In this document: positions 55,454 to 63,611 of the stretch, piece by piece
Position numbering within the stretch: the first letter of the stretch is position 1
Layout of the letters: each line of letters starts with the position of its first letter
Assembly (NCBI RefSeq): GCF_016599855.1
Contig: NZ_CP067041.1
Location: 1,240,001-1,304,000, forward strand
Length of the DNA: 64,000 nucleotides
DNA from: Bradyrhizobium diazoefficiens
GTDB lineage: Bacteria > Pseudomonadota > Alphaproteobacteria > Rhizobiales > Xanthobacteraceae
Reading direction: 5' to 3'
Notes under the pieces: generated by a model
Databases searched by the model: none
Told to the model about the DNA's origin: nothing
What the model saw: the letters and a program-made list of their open reading frames with translations, nothing else
Translations under genes and position numbers: made by a program

Positions 55454-55910
55454 TGTCCTAATTAGGACACCCGCAATTTGAAATTAGGACAGGAACGCAG
55501 GAACATTCCTGGACTTGCCAAGTTTTCCCGATGCCCTTCCCCAAGGGCAACCCCGATCGGCCCCGGCTCCTCGCCCCCTTGCGAGCTGGGGCCTCTTTTT
55601 TGGATCAGATCCTGTGCCCGCATTTTGTTACCCCGCAGAGGGGAATTAGGACGCTAGGAAATTTACGGGCGGAGAAGCAAAAACGCCGCCCGCTTAAATG
55701 GCGCGCGAGCGGCGGCTTCCAGCCCCGGGAGGGAGATTGTAAAATCCCGATACCGGTGTGTCTGCAGGTGTCGTGCCAAGGTTCAATGCCCCGCGGCGAG
55801 ACACTCGCGGAGGGAATTAGGACAGTGCCCATACTGCGCGAGAATTCCAAAGTTGATTGCTATGGATGTCCGTATTTTTACCCTCAGTTGAGGATCGCAG
55901 TGTCCTAATT
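55454..55910. repeat. Cluster of AATTAGGACA motifs and one palindrome
   Basis: TGTCCTAATTAGGACA (55454-55469) is a perfect 16-bp palindrome. The half-site AATTAGGAC recurs at 55482, 55644 and 55815, and inverted as TGTCCTAATT at 55901. A looser copy (CTTAGGACACTG) lies near 56921. No ORF over this region looks real. Confidence 0.6.
55560..55601 (+). terminator. Strong rho-independent terminator
   Basis: GCCCCGGCTC (55560-55569) pairs with GAGCTGGGGC (55583-55592), 10 bp including one G-T, followed by CTCTTTTTTGG. It is 155 bases behind the QseM-like gene, with another hairpin (GCCCTTCCCCAAGGGC) just ahead of it. Confidence 0.75.
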
Positions 55911-55947
55911 CGTTAGGAACACCGAGCAAAGTCGGCGCTTAGTCGGC

Positions 55948-56193
55948 ATGCCACGCTATTATTTCGACCTGAGAGACGGCGACTATCTGGCCCCGGATGA
56001 AGAGGGGGTTGACCTTCCCGATCTGGTCGCCGTGCAAAACGAGACCGCCCGCGCGATTGCGGATTTGGCACGAGACACCGTCCGAACGAGCCGCTCATTC
56101 GGAGCGGCGCGCGGCTTGGTAATTGAGGCTCGGGACGAGAACGGCCCCGTGATGCGAGCTCGATTCCAGTTCGATATCGAGCGCTTGCAGTAA
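55948..56193 (+). CDS. DUF6894 family protein
   Basis: 81 aa, MPRYYFDLRDGDYLAPDEEGVDLPDLVAVQNETARAIADLARD is the family start; PVMRARFQFDIERLQ the end. A very common small protein of Rhizobiales, function unknown. The following 56194-56598 shows no supported gene. Confidence 0.75.
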   Translation: MPRYYFDLRDGDYLAPDEEGVDLPDLVAVQNETARAIADLARDTVRTSRSFGAARGLVIEARDENGPVMRARFQFDIERLQ

Positions 56194-56598
56194 GGCGCCC
56201 CTCAGTTGGCGGCCTCTCGCCACCCCCTCCAAAACATCCTCCTCGGTACTCCAACTGGCTCCGTAGCCCCCCAACGCAGCCCTTTCCAGCGAGTTTGGAT
56301 TGACGACGTAGACAAGTTTTTCCGTCTCAGTACCCAACGGAGGGGGTGGCAAGCAGCCGCCAATTTTTCCCATCATCGCAGGAGTATTGGCGCGCCTCCC
56401 TAAGTCGGGCGAGATCTGGCCAGTTGCGGAGCGCAAGCCATGGCTACAGCTGCTAGAGGCAGCTTTCGGCTGATTTATAAGGATGCTCCTACCTCTCAAG
56501 TACGGCCTGAGCCAGTCGATAGTGGTCTCTTGGAAGCTGCAAGCAAGATGCCGTGGAGCGACGATCAGAAATGAAAGAGGCCGCCCACTGAGACGGCC

Positions 56599-56796
56599 TT
56601 AATCTCGAATGCCCTTAATTGATGGCTGAATCGTCAGACGATAAGCAATCATCGTGCTTCCATCGAACCTCTCCAAGAGCTCGCCACATGCCGAGCAATG
56701 ATACTCGCCCTCGGTGCCGCGCTGCGTCGGAAGTTCAAGCTCTAGGCGCCGGAAGCCAGCCCGGCACTCCGAACACGTTACGTCACCCTTTTTCAT
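56599..56796 (-). CDS. Small zinc-ribbon protein (65 aa)
   Basis: MKKGDVTCSECRAGFRRLELELPTQRGTEGEYHCSACGELLERFDG has CxxC pairs spaced as in a zinc ribbon (Cys8/Cys11 and Cys34/Cys37). A short hydrophobic/beta tail follows. No specific function known. Confidence 0.6.
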   Translation of the reverse strand: MKKGDVTCSECRAGFRRLELELPTQRGTEGEYHCSACGELLERFDGSTMIAYRLTIQPSIKGIRD

Positions 56797-56944
56797 ACGC
56801 CACCCGTGAAATCAGAGAGGCACCTTTAGCACAGGATGGCGCGGAACTTAGGGTATACGGAGGTTTATTCGGATGGGCAGCCCCATCGACTGAATCCAAA
56901 TCAGGACGCTGCGAAATTCAGCTTAGGACACTGAGGGTTAAATA

Positions 56945-57290
56945 CGGACAGTACCCCATGGCGGACAGGAACGGGACGCGAACGGCGTCATTGCGATCGA
57001 AGCGGCGCGACAGCATGACGGCCTTGCCGGCCACCTCGATCAGTTCGTGTTGCGGGGGGCGATGCCAGCCTTGCTGGCGGGCCGCAGCGCAATCTCCTCC
57101 CAGGTCTCAATACTGTAGTCGCGAGTTTCCTTTGGAAACTTGGCGATCGAGAGACTGCCGTGTTGGTCGATGACCGAGGTCTTCGGCCGCCCGCCACCGA
57201 GGGAGCAGCCGGGCGCGAAGATGAGCTGGAGATCTTCGTCCGTTTCCTCGTCGCGGAGAATGCGCTCGGTGATCTGCAGCCTCGAAGTCA
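56945..57290 (-). pseudogene. HipA fragment next to HipB-like gene
   Basis: Reading from about 57280, LQITERILRDEETDEDLQLIFAPGCSLGGGRPKTSVIDQHGSLSIAKFPKE and TRDYSIETWEEIALR correspond to the nucleotide-binding region of HipA; after SKAGIAP the frame changes and continues QHELIEVAGKAVMLSRRFDRNDAVRVPFLSAMGY. The N-terminal subdomain and everything after FLSAMG are absent. It lies directly behind the HipB-like gene, so this is the broken toxin of that pair. Confidence 0.6.
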
Positions 57291-57623
57291 GCCATCGCGT
57301 GAGGCTCCGGCCTTGCGTTTGAGATGGACGTGCCTGGGCAGTTCGGCTCTGGCGAGCGCTTGGCCGACGCTGTCGTTGCTGATGTCGGCGATATTGATCA
57401 GGCCGTCGAGTAGGCCGAGCGCCTGGAGAACGCCGGCATAGATGCCGATGCTGACGTTGGTGTCGCCGCCTTCGACTCTCTGCAGCGTCGAGCGGGACGT
57501 GAAGGCGCGCTCGGCGACGACGGCCATCGGCAGCCGCCGACGCCGCTGGGCGTCATGGATGTCCGCGCCGAGCTTGCGCAGGGCCCGCCGAACGCCGGCA
57601 GGGGGATTGTGGGGGGTAGGCAT
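57288..57623 (-). CDS. HipB-like XRE antitoxin
   Basis: 111 aa. HTH in RALRKLGADIHDAQRRRRLPMAVVAERAFTSRSTLQRVEGGDTNVSIGIYAGVLQALGL, typical of HipB-type proteins. Its toxin is only a fragment (56945-57290). The operator-like palindrome at 57636 lies just upstream. Confidence 0.7.
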   Translation of the reverse strand: MPTPHNPPAGVRRALRKLGADIHDAQRRRRLPMAVVAERAFTSRSTLQRVEGGDTNVSIGIYAGVLQALGLLDGLINIADISNDSVGQALARAELPRHVHLKRKAGASRDG

Positions 57624-57635
57624 TTGCGCCCTTCA

Positions 57636-57662
57636 TGCTACATATCCGGCGAATATGTAGCA
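57636..57662 (-). promoter_or_regulatory. Operator-like palindrome of the HipB gene
   Basis: TGCTACATAT (57636-57645) and ATATGTAGCA (57653-57662) are perfect 10-bp arms with a 7-base spacer, 12 bases before the HipB ATG at 57623. The region 57663-58119 shows no supported gene. Confidence 0.65.
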
Positions 57663-58119
57663 CGAAGATTACAAATTTGCTGGGCCCAGCAGGGTCGGTA
57701 CCTCCGTGTGGGGACGGCTAAGCGTTTCTCCGAAACTGATGCAGGTCTATCGCGATGGCAATCTGACCCTTGAACATCGTCAAAGCCGTTTTGGACGAAA
57801 AACGTCGCAAGCCGGAAAGCATTTTTGATTTCGTGCAGGCCACTACCGCATTTGCCCGCGGCAGGGCTCATCAGGATACGCGCCTCGAACTGGAGAGCAA
57901 AGCAAGCGCTTGATGGAACGGCCCATTTGATGACGTAAGTGGCGCGGTCGGGAACGTTCGCGCGGCCTCGCTTCCAAGGCCCTATGCATCGCCGCCAATC
58001 CCGCGAGCCGGATCGGCGGCGGCGACGCGTATCCACGTCCGGCGCGCTCGTCGGGCCTCCAGCCCGGCTGTCGCGAGAGTCATGGGTTACGATGACTTAA
58101 AATGATTTCGCCGACCTGA

Positions 58120-58371
58120 TCATTTCCGTTTAGACGGCTTTGATCGGTCGCTTCGCGCGTCTTCGTCAGGAACTACCAATTCAACGTGGCTGACGCCTAA
58201 CGTGCTGGCGAGCTCAAAAAGGGTTACGACAGTTGGGTTACGACGGCCGCGCTCCAGGTCACTGATATATTGCTGAGTGAAGCCGGACATTTCGGCGAAT
58301 TTCTCCTGCGTGAAGCGCTTCTGCTTCCGCAGTCTTGCGAAATTCCGGCCGACCAGCTTGCGCATGTCCAT
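58120..58371 (-). CDS. XRE-family regulator, QseC-like, module 2
   Basis: 83 aa. MDMRKLVGRNFARLRKQKRFTQEKFAEMSGFTQQYISDLERGRRNPTVVTLFELASTLGVSHVELVVPDED is a classic Xre HTH. It is divergent from the DUF2285 gene at 58527, with a good operator in between, as in qseC-qseM. Not closely similar to the XRE gene of module 1, although the QseM-like partners are. Confidence 0.8.
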   Translation of the reverse strand: MDMRKLVGRNFARLRKQKRFTQEKFAEMSGFTQQYISDLERGRRNPTVVTLFELASTLGVSHVELVVPDEDARSDRSKPSKRK

Positions 58372-58389
58372 CAGCGCAAGTTGCGTCTT

Positions 58390-58423
58390 TACATACTATG
58401 AGGTTTATCTCCTATAGTATGTA
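58390..58423. promoter_or_regulatory. Operator-like inverted repeat between QseC-like and QseM-like genes, module 2
   Basis: TACATACTAT (58390-58399) and ATAGTATGTA (58414-58423) are perfect 10-bp arms separated by 14 bases, lying 19 bases behind the XRE start and 104 before the QseM-like start. Confidence 0.7.
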
Positions 58424-58526
58424 TTTCGAGCGGCTCGCTGGTCGGCTAAGTCCCAATGGGGCTAAAATGAGACGTCGGGACAATCTCTGCTGCTAGGGAG
58501 ATTAGAATCATTCGCTGTTTGTTGGG

Positions 58527-58805
58527 GTGGTCATGACAAAACCGCAGCTAGATCCTGACGTCGCGGATGTCGCGCCGAACGAGCTGGCGCTGACCGCCTA
58601 TGACGAACAGCATGTTGTCACGTACATTCGCCTTTTGCAGGCGGAGGGTCAGGGAGCGGACTGGCGGGAGGTGGCTCGTATCGTCCTCCATATCGATCCG
58701 GAGCGAGAGCCGGACCGTGCGCTGAACGCATACCAGAGTCATCTTGCGCGCGCCAAATGGGTGACCGAGGAGGGGCGCCTCTTACGCGGCGCCGGCTCAA
58801 AATAG
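58527..58805 (+). CDS. qseM: QseM-like DUF2285 antiactivator, copy 2
   Basis: 92 aa, nearly the same text as 55129 (LDPDVADVAPNELALTAYDEQ...EGADWREVARIVLHIDPEREPDRALNAYQSHLARAKWVTEEG). It precedes the split FseA-like gene, the position expected for qseM near its target. In the R7A system it binds TraR and FseA at low cell density. Confidence 0.8.
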   Translation: MVMTKPQLDPDVADVAPNELALTAYDEQHVVTYIRLLQAEGQGADWREVARIVLHIDPEREPDRALNAYQSHLARAKWVTEEGRLLRGAGSK

Positions 58806-58970
58806 ACAAAAATTGCTGACGGGAGGCTTGCAGCCAAAGCTATTTTCTCGCGCTAACCGGCGGTCATTCTCATGCACCACGTGGTGCCAAACTAAGGGCT
58901 TCCTACAACCGCTTCGTTCATAACTATTGCGCCGCAATCCTTGTTGGCTGCGTGCAATGGGACGGAAGCA

Positions 58971-59165
58971 ATGCCTGAATTCGACTGGCGATCGCCGGAT
59001 TCGTTCAAGAGCCTGGAGAATGCTGAGATCACCCACATCGCCTGGGAAGGCCTTCGTATGAACGTGGACTATCAACGCGACTACGAAGCGATGATTGCGA
59101 ATAGCCCAGATGGCGAAGTGAGCGAGGAATTCAGGAGGAGGTGGGGTATCTGCTTTCGCCCATGA
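58971..59165 (+). CDS. N-terminal part of the FseA-like activator (Msi172-like)
   Basis: MPEFDWRSPDSFKSLENAEITHIAWEGLRMNVDYQRDYEAM and EEFRRRWGICFRP are the DUF6499-like pattern. The frame ends at TGA 59163-59165 while the +1 frame is open from 59122. In ICEMlSymR7A, Msi172 and Msi171 are joined by +1 ribosomal frameshifting to make FseA, which activates the excisionase gene. Confidence 0.75.
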   Translation: MPEFDWRSPDSFKSLENAEITHIAWEGLRMNVDYQRDYEAMIANSPDGEVSEEFRRRWGICFRP

Positions 59166-59742
59166 CCCGCAAAGGTCCTCCAAAGAACAGGTCATCTTTT
59201 GGACACCTGAGGTTCTAGCGTCCGTTGTCCCCGTGACAACCGCGCCGGCTGCTTCTCACAAATTCCCGTGTCACCCACCGCTCGACTTTACCGCCGGACA
59301 GGTATGCCACGCCGCCGATGGTTGGCATGCGGTGCTGCGCATCGGCTCGGTTGAACATCGCATCTGGTCGAAACAGCCGCTGACCGCAGGCGCCCACTAT
59401 GCAGCCGAGTTACCGCTCGACAGCAGTTTCGAGGCGCGGGCGCACGCGGCCACGCGGCTATGGCGCGCGATGAATGGGCGCGCGCCAGGACCTGCCTTCC
59501 ACCGCCTATCGAAACAGCGGCGCGAAAGATTATGCGCAGCCCTTCGCGCGGCCGCCGCGCATTTCGCCGGTGCGACCTATCGCAGCATCGCAGAGGCTCT
59601 GTTCGGCCAAAAGCGCATCCCCGATCGTGCCTGGAAAACAGACCATCTGCGCAGCCGAATCATCCGCCTCGTAAAAAGCGGTCTGGCGTTCGTTCGCGGG
59701 GGCTATCGCAAACTTCTGGGACCGAAGCGCAGGGACGAGTAG
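59122..59742 (+). CDS. C-terminal DUF2285 part of the FseA-like activator (Msi171-like), +1 frame
   Basis: The +1 frame is open from 59122. It reads HDPQRSSKEQVIFWTPEVLASVVPV before the first in-frame start near 59233, then the DUF2285 body (PLDFTAGQVCHAADGWHAVLRIGSVEHRIW...RRERLCAALRAAAAHFAGATYRSIAEALFGQ...KSGLAFVRGGYRKLL). Joining FRP or FR from the zero frame to this text restores the WGxxF..DP pattern I expect in fused members. So the product most likely arises by a +1 shift between 59122 and 59165. Confidence 0.75.
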   Translation, partial: ARNSGGGGVSAFAHDPQRSSKEQVIFWTPEVLASVVPVTTAPAASHKFPCHPPLDFTAGQVCHAADGWHAVLRIGSVEHRIWSKQPLTAGAHYAAELPLDSSFEARAHAATRLWRAMNGRAPGPAFHRLSKQRRERLCAALRAAAAHFAGATYRSIAEALFGQKRIPDRAWKTDHLRSRIIRLVKSGLAFVRGGYRKLLGPKRRDE

Positions 59743-59873
59743 CGCCGTCCCAGGGGGGCCGAAAATCACCCCCTCAATATTCGGCATCCCCCTCCGAGAT
59801 CCTGCTCCTCCATGATGGCCGCACACACGCCGATGCCGCCACCCGCGGTGCGTTGCCACCTTGGAGTTCTCAA

Positions 59874-60155
59874 ATGCCCGATCCAATGGCCGGTCTTCCC
59901 CCGCGCTTCCTGCGCACACCTGAGGCCGCGCGCTATCTTGGCCTGTCTGGTCGCACGCTCGAGAAGCACCGCACGTACGGTACCGGACCGACCTATCGGA
60001 AGATCGGTGGACGTGTCGTCTACGCCGTCGATGACCTGAAAGCGTGGGCCGATCTCGGCGCCAAGACGTCGACGTCTGACCCCGGGAAGGGGACCGTGCT
60101 GCCGGCCAAGAAGCATCCGGTTCTGCGCCCCTATGCGGGCCAGGAACGTCGCTGA
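59874..60155 (+). CDS. rdfS: RdfS-like recombination directionality factor (HTH)
   Basis: 93 aa, TTGGAG seven bases before the ATG. MPDPMAGLPPRFLRTPEAARYLGLSGRTLEKHRTYGTGPTYRKIGGRVVYAVDDLKAWADLG is a winged-helix excisionase-type (HTH_17) domain. In ICEMlSymR7A rdfS heads the operon of replication and transfer genes and is activated by FseA; the neighbouring order here is the same. An upstream in-frame extension to 59460 is a shadow. Confidence 0.75.
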   Translation: MPDPMAGLPPRFLRTPEAARYLGLSGRTLEKHRTYGTGPTYRKIGGRVVYAVDDLKAWADLGAKTSTSDPGKGTVLPAKKHPVLRPYAGQERR

Positions 60156-60171
60156 TCCCCGTTTGAGAGCG

Positions 60172-61059
60172 ATGGTCATGCGACGCAAACACGGTTCCGA
60201 GCGCAACCAGCTTGAACTCTTCCGGGCACTCCCCGGTGATCTTGCGCCTCGCGACGCGCAGGATCTGATGGCTTATCCGTTCTTTTCGCTGGCAAAGACT
60301 AAGCGGATCGTACCGATCGATTTCCGCGCGGGTGCAATCGAAATTCGTGTTGAAGCCGTGCCGGAACACGGCATGGCGACCATCTGGGATGCAGACGTTC
60401 TGATCTGGGCCGCGTCACAGATCGTCGAGGCGCGAGACGCAGGGCTGAAGACCTCGCGGCTGATGGCTGCAACCCCATACGAGATTCTGACGTTCGTCGG
60501 CCGCAGCACCAGCGCACGTGACTACGATCGGCTGAAGGCTGGCCTCGACAGGTTGCAATCAACGACCGTGTTGACGTCGATCCGCCAGCTGGCAGAACGG
60601 CGGCGGCATCGCTTCTCCTGGATCAACGAGTGGAAGGAGACGGCCGATGCAAATGGTCGTCCATTTGGCCTCGAGCTGATCCTGCCGGATTGGTTCTACG
60701 CGGGCGTCATTGATGACGCGCTCGTGCTCACAATCGATCGCGCGTATTTCGATCTGACGGGCGGACTTGAGCGCTGGCTCTACCGGCTCGTGCGCAAGCA
60801 CGGTGGTCGTCAGGACGGCGGCTGGAGCTTTGACCTTGTGCACCTGCATGCCAAGTCCGGCATCCTCTCTCCGCTCAAGCACTTTGCGTACGACGTACGT
60901 CAGATTGTCCAGCGCCAGACATTGCCCGGCTATCAGCTCGCGCTCACGCGCGATCCGAACGGCACCGAGCGGCTGAACTTCGCGCCGCGACCTGTCGATC
61001 CCTTAACGGCACGCCTGCGCCGTCGCGGTCTCGTCTCAAATTCGGAGGACAACCTGTGA
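60172..61059 (+). CDS. RepA-type replication initiator
   Basis: About 295 aa, start at 60172 (or 60178). The initiator (RPA) domain is recognisable: ELFRALPGDLAPRDAQDLMAYPFFSLAKTKRIVPIDF, ATIWDADVLIWAASQIVE, MAATPYEILTFVGRSTSARDYDRLKAGLDRLQSTTVLTSI and LERWLYRLVRKHGGRQDGGWSF. Such proteins initiate plasmid-like replication, in an ICE probably of the excised circle. Three iterons lie immediately behind the stop. Confidence 0.82.
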   Translation: MVMRRKHGSERNQLELFRALPGDLAPRDAQDLMAYPFFSLAKTKRIVPIDFRAGAIEIRVEAVPEHGMATIWDADVLIWAASQIVEARDAGLKTSRLMAATPYEILTFVGRSTSARDYDRLKAGLDRLQSTTVLTSIRQLAERRRHRFSWINEWKETADANGRPFGLELILPDWFYAGVIDDALVLTIDRAYFDLTGGLERWLYRLVRKHGGRQDGGWSFDLVHLHAKSGILSPLKHFAYDVRQIVQRQTLPGYQLALTRDPNGTERLNFAPRPVDPLTARLRRRGLVSNSEDNL

Positions 61060-61064
61060 ATCAG

Positions 61065-61129
61065 CTCGTGCTATCGGGGACCGCAACCCTCGTGCTATCG
61101 GGGACCCGATCCTCGTGCTATCGGGGACC
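61065..61129 (+). repeat. Three iterons behind the initiator gene, candidate origin
   Basis: CTCGTGCTATCGGGGACC occurs at 61065-61082, 61089-61106 and 61112-61129, spacing 24 and 23 bases. AT-richer DNA follows (CTAACTTTACTAACCAG), suitable for unwinding. Confidence 0.8.
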
Positions 61130-61188
61130 GGAATCGAGCTTAAGAGCTTGTTTCTTCGCGATTTCCAGCTGCTCTAACTTTACTAACC

Positions 61189-61207
61189 AGAAATCCTTCG
61201 GATTTCT
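61189..61207 (+). terminator. Hairpin behind the iterons
   Basis: AGAAATCC (61189-61196) and GGATTTCT (61200-61207) form a perfect 8-bp stem with a TTC loop, followed by TCTAACGG. It may terminate transcription behind repA or belong to the origin. Confidence 0.4.
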
Positions 61208-61348
61208 TCTAACGGACCGAGCTGGAAACCGCATCGCAGGCTACTGGCAACCGCGGGCAGTCAATCCTCCTTGTCGGCAGAAGCCGCACAGGCGCTTCAC
61301 CGTCGCCAATGCTTACGGCTCCCCATTCGCCTCTCCGGGAGCGGCAGC

Positions 61349-61813
61349 ATGAGCGATCTCACCGAAGTGGAAGTGCTGTGGCTCGAGAAGCGCATCGAAA
61401 ACCGCATTCGGTTTGGTCGCATCGTCAAAGAACGGAAGCTTGATCGCCACCGGCGCGTCCTGTCATTCGCGCCAGGCAGCATCTTTGCCTTTGTCCGTTG
61501 GACCTCTAACGACTTTGGCACGATCATTTCGCGGATCGACATCCTGCGCGCGGTCGCGCCTGGACAGCGCTGCTCGACCGTCCCTTATGTGACACCCGGC
61601 GGAGAGATTCTGCTGCGTCTGTCCGGCTGGCCGAAGGTCGAGCGCGTGCTGCAAATGACCGATGCCGTTGAGGCACTCGGCATCGATCCCGCCGACGTCG
61701 CGCCTGATCATTGGCATCACGTTCATAACCGTTTGTCCGTCAACGAAAACCCGCGCCCGTATACGAAAGCGCGCCATCAGGCCTGGCTTCACCGTCACAG
61801 GGTAATGCGATGA
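61349..61813 (+). CDS. DUF2840 family protein
   Basis: 154 aa. TEVEVLWLEKRIENRIRFGRIVKERKLDRHRRVLSFAPGSIFAFVRWTSNDFGTIISRIDILRA and the HWHHVHNRLSVNENPRPYTKARHQAWL end are the family pattern. A constant member of this ICE operon, function unknown. Its stop overlaps the traF start. Confidence 0.85.
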   Translation: MSDLTEVEVLWLEKRIENRIRFGRIVKERKLDRHRRVLSFAPGSIFAFVRWTSNDFGTIISRIDILRAVAPGQRCSTVPYVTPGGEILLRLSGWPKVERVLQMTDAVEALGIDPADVAPDHWHHVHNRLSVNENPRPYTKARHQAWLHRHRVMR

Positions 61814-62322
61814 CGGGACGCCTGAAGACGCTGGCCGGGACGTTCGGGGTCGCTGCTGCGCTGGTCGCGACGATCGTCCTGGAGCCGCTTCCGGTTTATA
61901 TCTGGAACGCATCCGCGAGCGTGCCGATCGGTCTCTATCGGCTCCGACCGGCGAACCAATTCCAAGTCACTGAATTGGTCGCCGTGCAGCCGCCGGAGCC
62001 GCTCGCGACCTTCCTCGATTTGAACGGCTATTTGCCCATTGGCGTCCCCATGCTGAAGCGCGTGCTCGCCTTGCCGGGGCAGACGGTCTGTAGAATCGGG
62101 CTCACGATTTCGGTCGATGACATTGCAATGGGCGAGGCGCGGAATCGCGACGGACGCGGCCGGCCGCTGCCGAAGTGGCAGGGCTGCCGCGTCGTCGGAG
62201 ACGGCGAGCTCTTTCTCATGAACTGGCAGTCTCTCGACTCTCTTGATGGCCGATATTTTGGATTCTTGCCGGCGTCGGCAGTGATCGGCCGTGCGCTGCC
62301 CGTGTGGACGTGGGAGGAGTGA
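61810..62322 (+). CDS. traF: TraF-type S26 signal peptidase (conjugative transfer)
   Basis: 170 aa. One membrane helix near the start (LAGTFGVAAALVATIVLEPLPVYIWN), the catalytic serine in SASVPIGLYRL and lysine in MLKRVLALPGQTVC, the S26 pattern. TraF peptidases cyclise or mature the pilin of conjugation systems. Overlaps DUF2840 by four bases. Confidence 0.88.
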   Translation: MTGRLKTLAGTFGVAAALVATIVLEPLPVYIWNASASVPIGLYRLRPANQFQVTELVAVQPPEPLATFLDLNGYLPIGVPMLKRVLALPGQTVCRIGLTISVDDIAMGEARNRDGRGRPLPKWQGCRVVGDGELFLMNWQSLDSLDGRYFGFLPASAVIGRALPVWTWEE

Positions 62323-62324
62323 TC

Positions 62325-63218
62325 GTGCGTGTTCCGCGCTCTTACCCGGCCATTCCTCTGTTCGATCGATCGCGGGACCATTCCTCCGTCCCGACCAACG
62401 CTTCCAGGTCCGACGCGCGCCGCGGCGGTCCAGGGCGGCCGCATGGCCGGCGCGAAGCGGCTTTACCCTGGACGGGCGCGAGCACGACGGCATGCTTGGC
62501 TCGGTCGGGCGTGCGTACTTGGGCTGTCGTGTCGCTGCTGTTTATTTTCGCTGCGTCGGAAGGTGGTGCTCTAGCGGAGAGCGGGTCGGCGTCGGTTCAA
62601 GCGGTTACTCGGGCAAGCAACCCGTTTTCTGCTTTCGTCGACGAAGCCTCGAGGCGATTTGCAATTCCAATGAACTGGATCGGTTCGGTCATCAGCATCG
62701 AAAGCGCTGGAGACGTGCACGCCAGATCGCCAAAAGGCGCAATGGGCCTGATGCAGATCATGCCGGCGACTTGGGCGGAACTTCGCGCGCGCTACAATCT
62801 CGGGAACGACCCCTACGACCCGCACGACAACATCCTGGCCGGCACGGCTTACTTGCGCGAACTGCTCGATCGGTATGGCTCGCCTGGCGTGTTTGCCGCG
62901 TACAACGCGGGGCCATGCCGCTATGAAGAGCATCTCGCAGGCGGCTCTCTGCCAGACGAGACGCGAGCATACGTCGCAAAGCTGTCAAACCTGCTTGCCA
63001 TCGAACTGCCGCCGAGGTGGACGTCCAGCGGACAGTCATCAGCAGCTGCGACGCTATTCGTTAGGCGATCCGATCTCATAAGAACGCGCGATCGGTTGCT
63101 GGCGCTCATGCCGTCAAGCGGTGCCACGACCGCAATCTCAGCTTCCGATGTTTCGCCCATGGTCCCCCGGCCTGTTGGCGTGTTCGTCCCTCGATCGGAT
63201 TCGGGAGTATCGCAATGA
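62325..63218 (+). CDS. Lytic transglycosylase (conjugation)
   Basis: Start GTG at 62325 is preceded by GGAGGAG. About 297 aa. A signal/anchor (TWAVVSLLFIFAASEGGALA) is followed by the SLT domain: NPFSAFVDEASRRFAIPMNWIGSVISIESAGDVHARSPKGAMGLMQIMPATWAELR with the catalytic Glu in ISIES, NILAGTAYLRELLDRYGSPGVFAAYNAGPCRYEEHLAGG at the end. It opens the cell wall for the transfer machine. Located between traF and the relaxase gene. Confidence 0.88.
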   Translation: MRVPRSYPAIPLFDRSRDHSSVPTNASRSDARRGGPGRPHGRREAALPWTGASTTACLARSGVRTWAVVSLLFIFAASEGGALAESGSASVQAVTRASNPFSAFVDEASRRFAIPMNWIGSVISIESAGDVHARSPKGAMGLMQIMPATWAELRARYNLGNDPYDPHDNILAGTAYLRELLDRYGSPGVFAAYNAGPCRYEEHLAGGSLPDETRAYVAKLSNLLAIELPPRWTSSGQSSAAATLFVRRSDLIRTRDRLLALMPSSGATTAISASDVSPMVPRPVGVFVPRSDSGVSQ

Positions 63219-63611
63219 CCAAGTGTGCGGGTTCGCAAGCTGATGGCGTATGGGCGATGCCTTCGGCCCGCGCTCTACTCGTCGCTTCGCTCCTCACCGA
63301 GCCACCCTTCGGGTGTCTCGGCCCTTCGGGTAACGATCGCTATCGCAAGCGCGCGGAAGCAGTGGGGGCTTCGCGAGTTGGCTGCCAAGTCGCGGCGACT
63401 CTTTCGGGAACCGGCAGCCGGGAGACAACGAGACAACGACGGCAGGACGGCGAGATAAAAGGGGCTCGCCTGTCGGACCGCAAGCCATTGACATGGCTTG
63501 GGTCCTGGCGTGCCGGTCGGTCGGGGCGCGTGCCGCGCCGTGCGTTTTCATGAATGCAATCAATAGCAATGTCGGCACTGTAGCTGCTTTTGATGGCCCG
63601 GAGGCCTGGCA
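63219..63611. other. Intergenic stretch with hairpins, candidate oriT
   Basis: A 112-codon reading starts at 63215 overlapping the transglycosylase stop (ATGA), but its composition is poor and it is not called. The stretch holds GGCGAGATAAAAGGGGCTCG-type (63450-63465 region) and a palindrome CAAGCCATTGACATGGCTTG (63481-63500), plus TTCG-loop hairpins near 63300. Position directly before the relaxase gene suits oriT. Confidence 0.4.

Noticed and set aside
63215..63553. 112-codon ORF overlapping the transglycosylase stop
   Set aside because: The ATGA overlap is attractive but the text is repetitive and covers hairpins more consistent with oriT.
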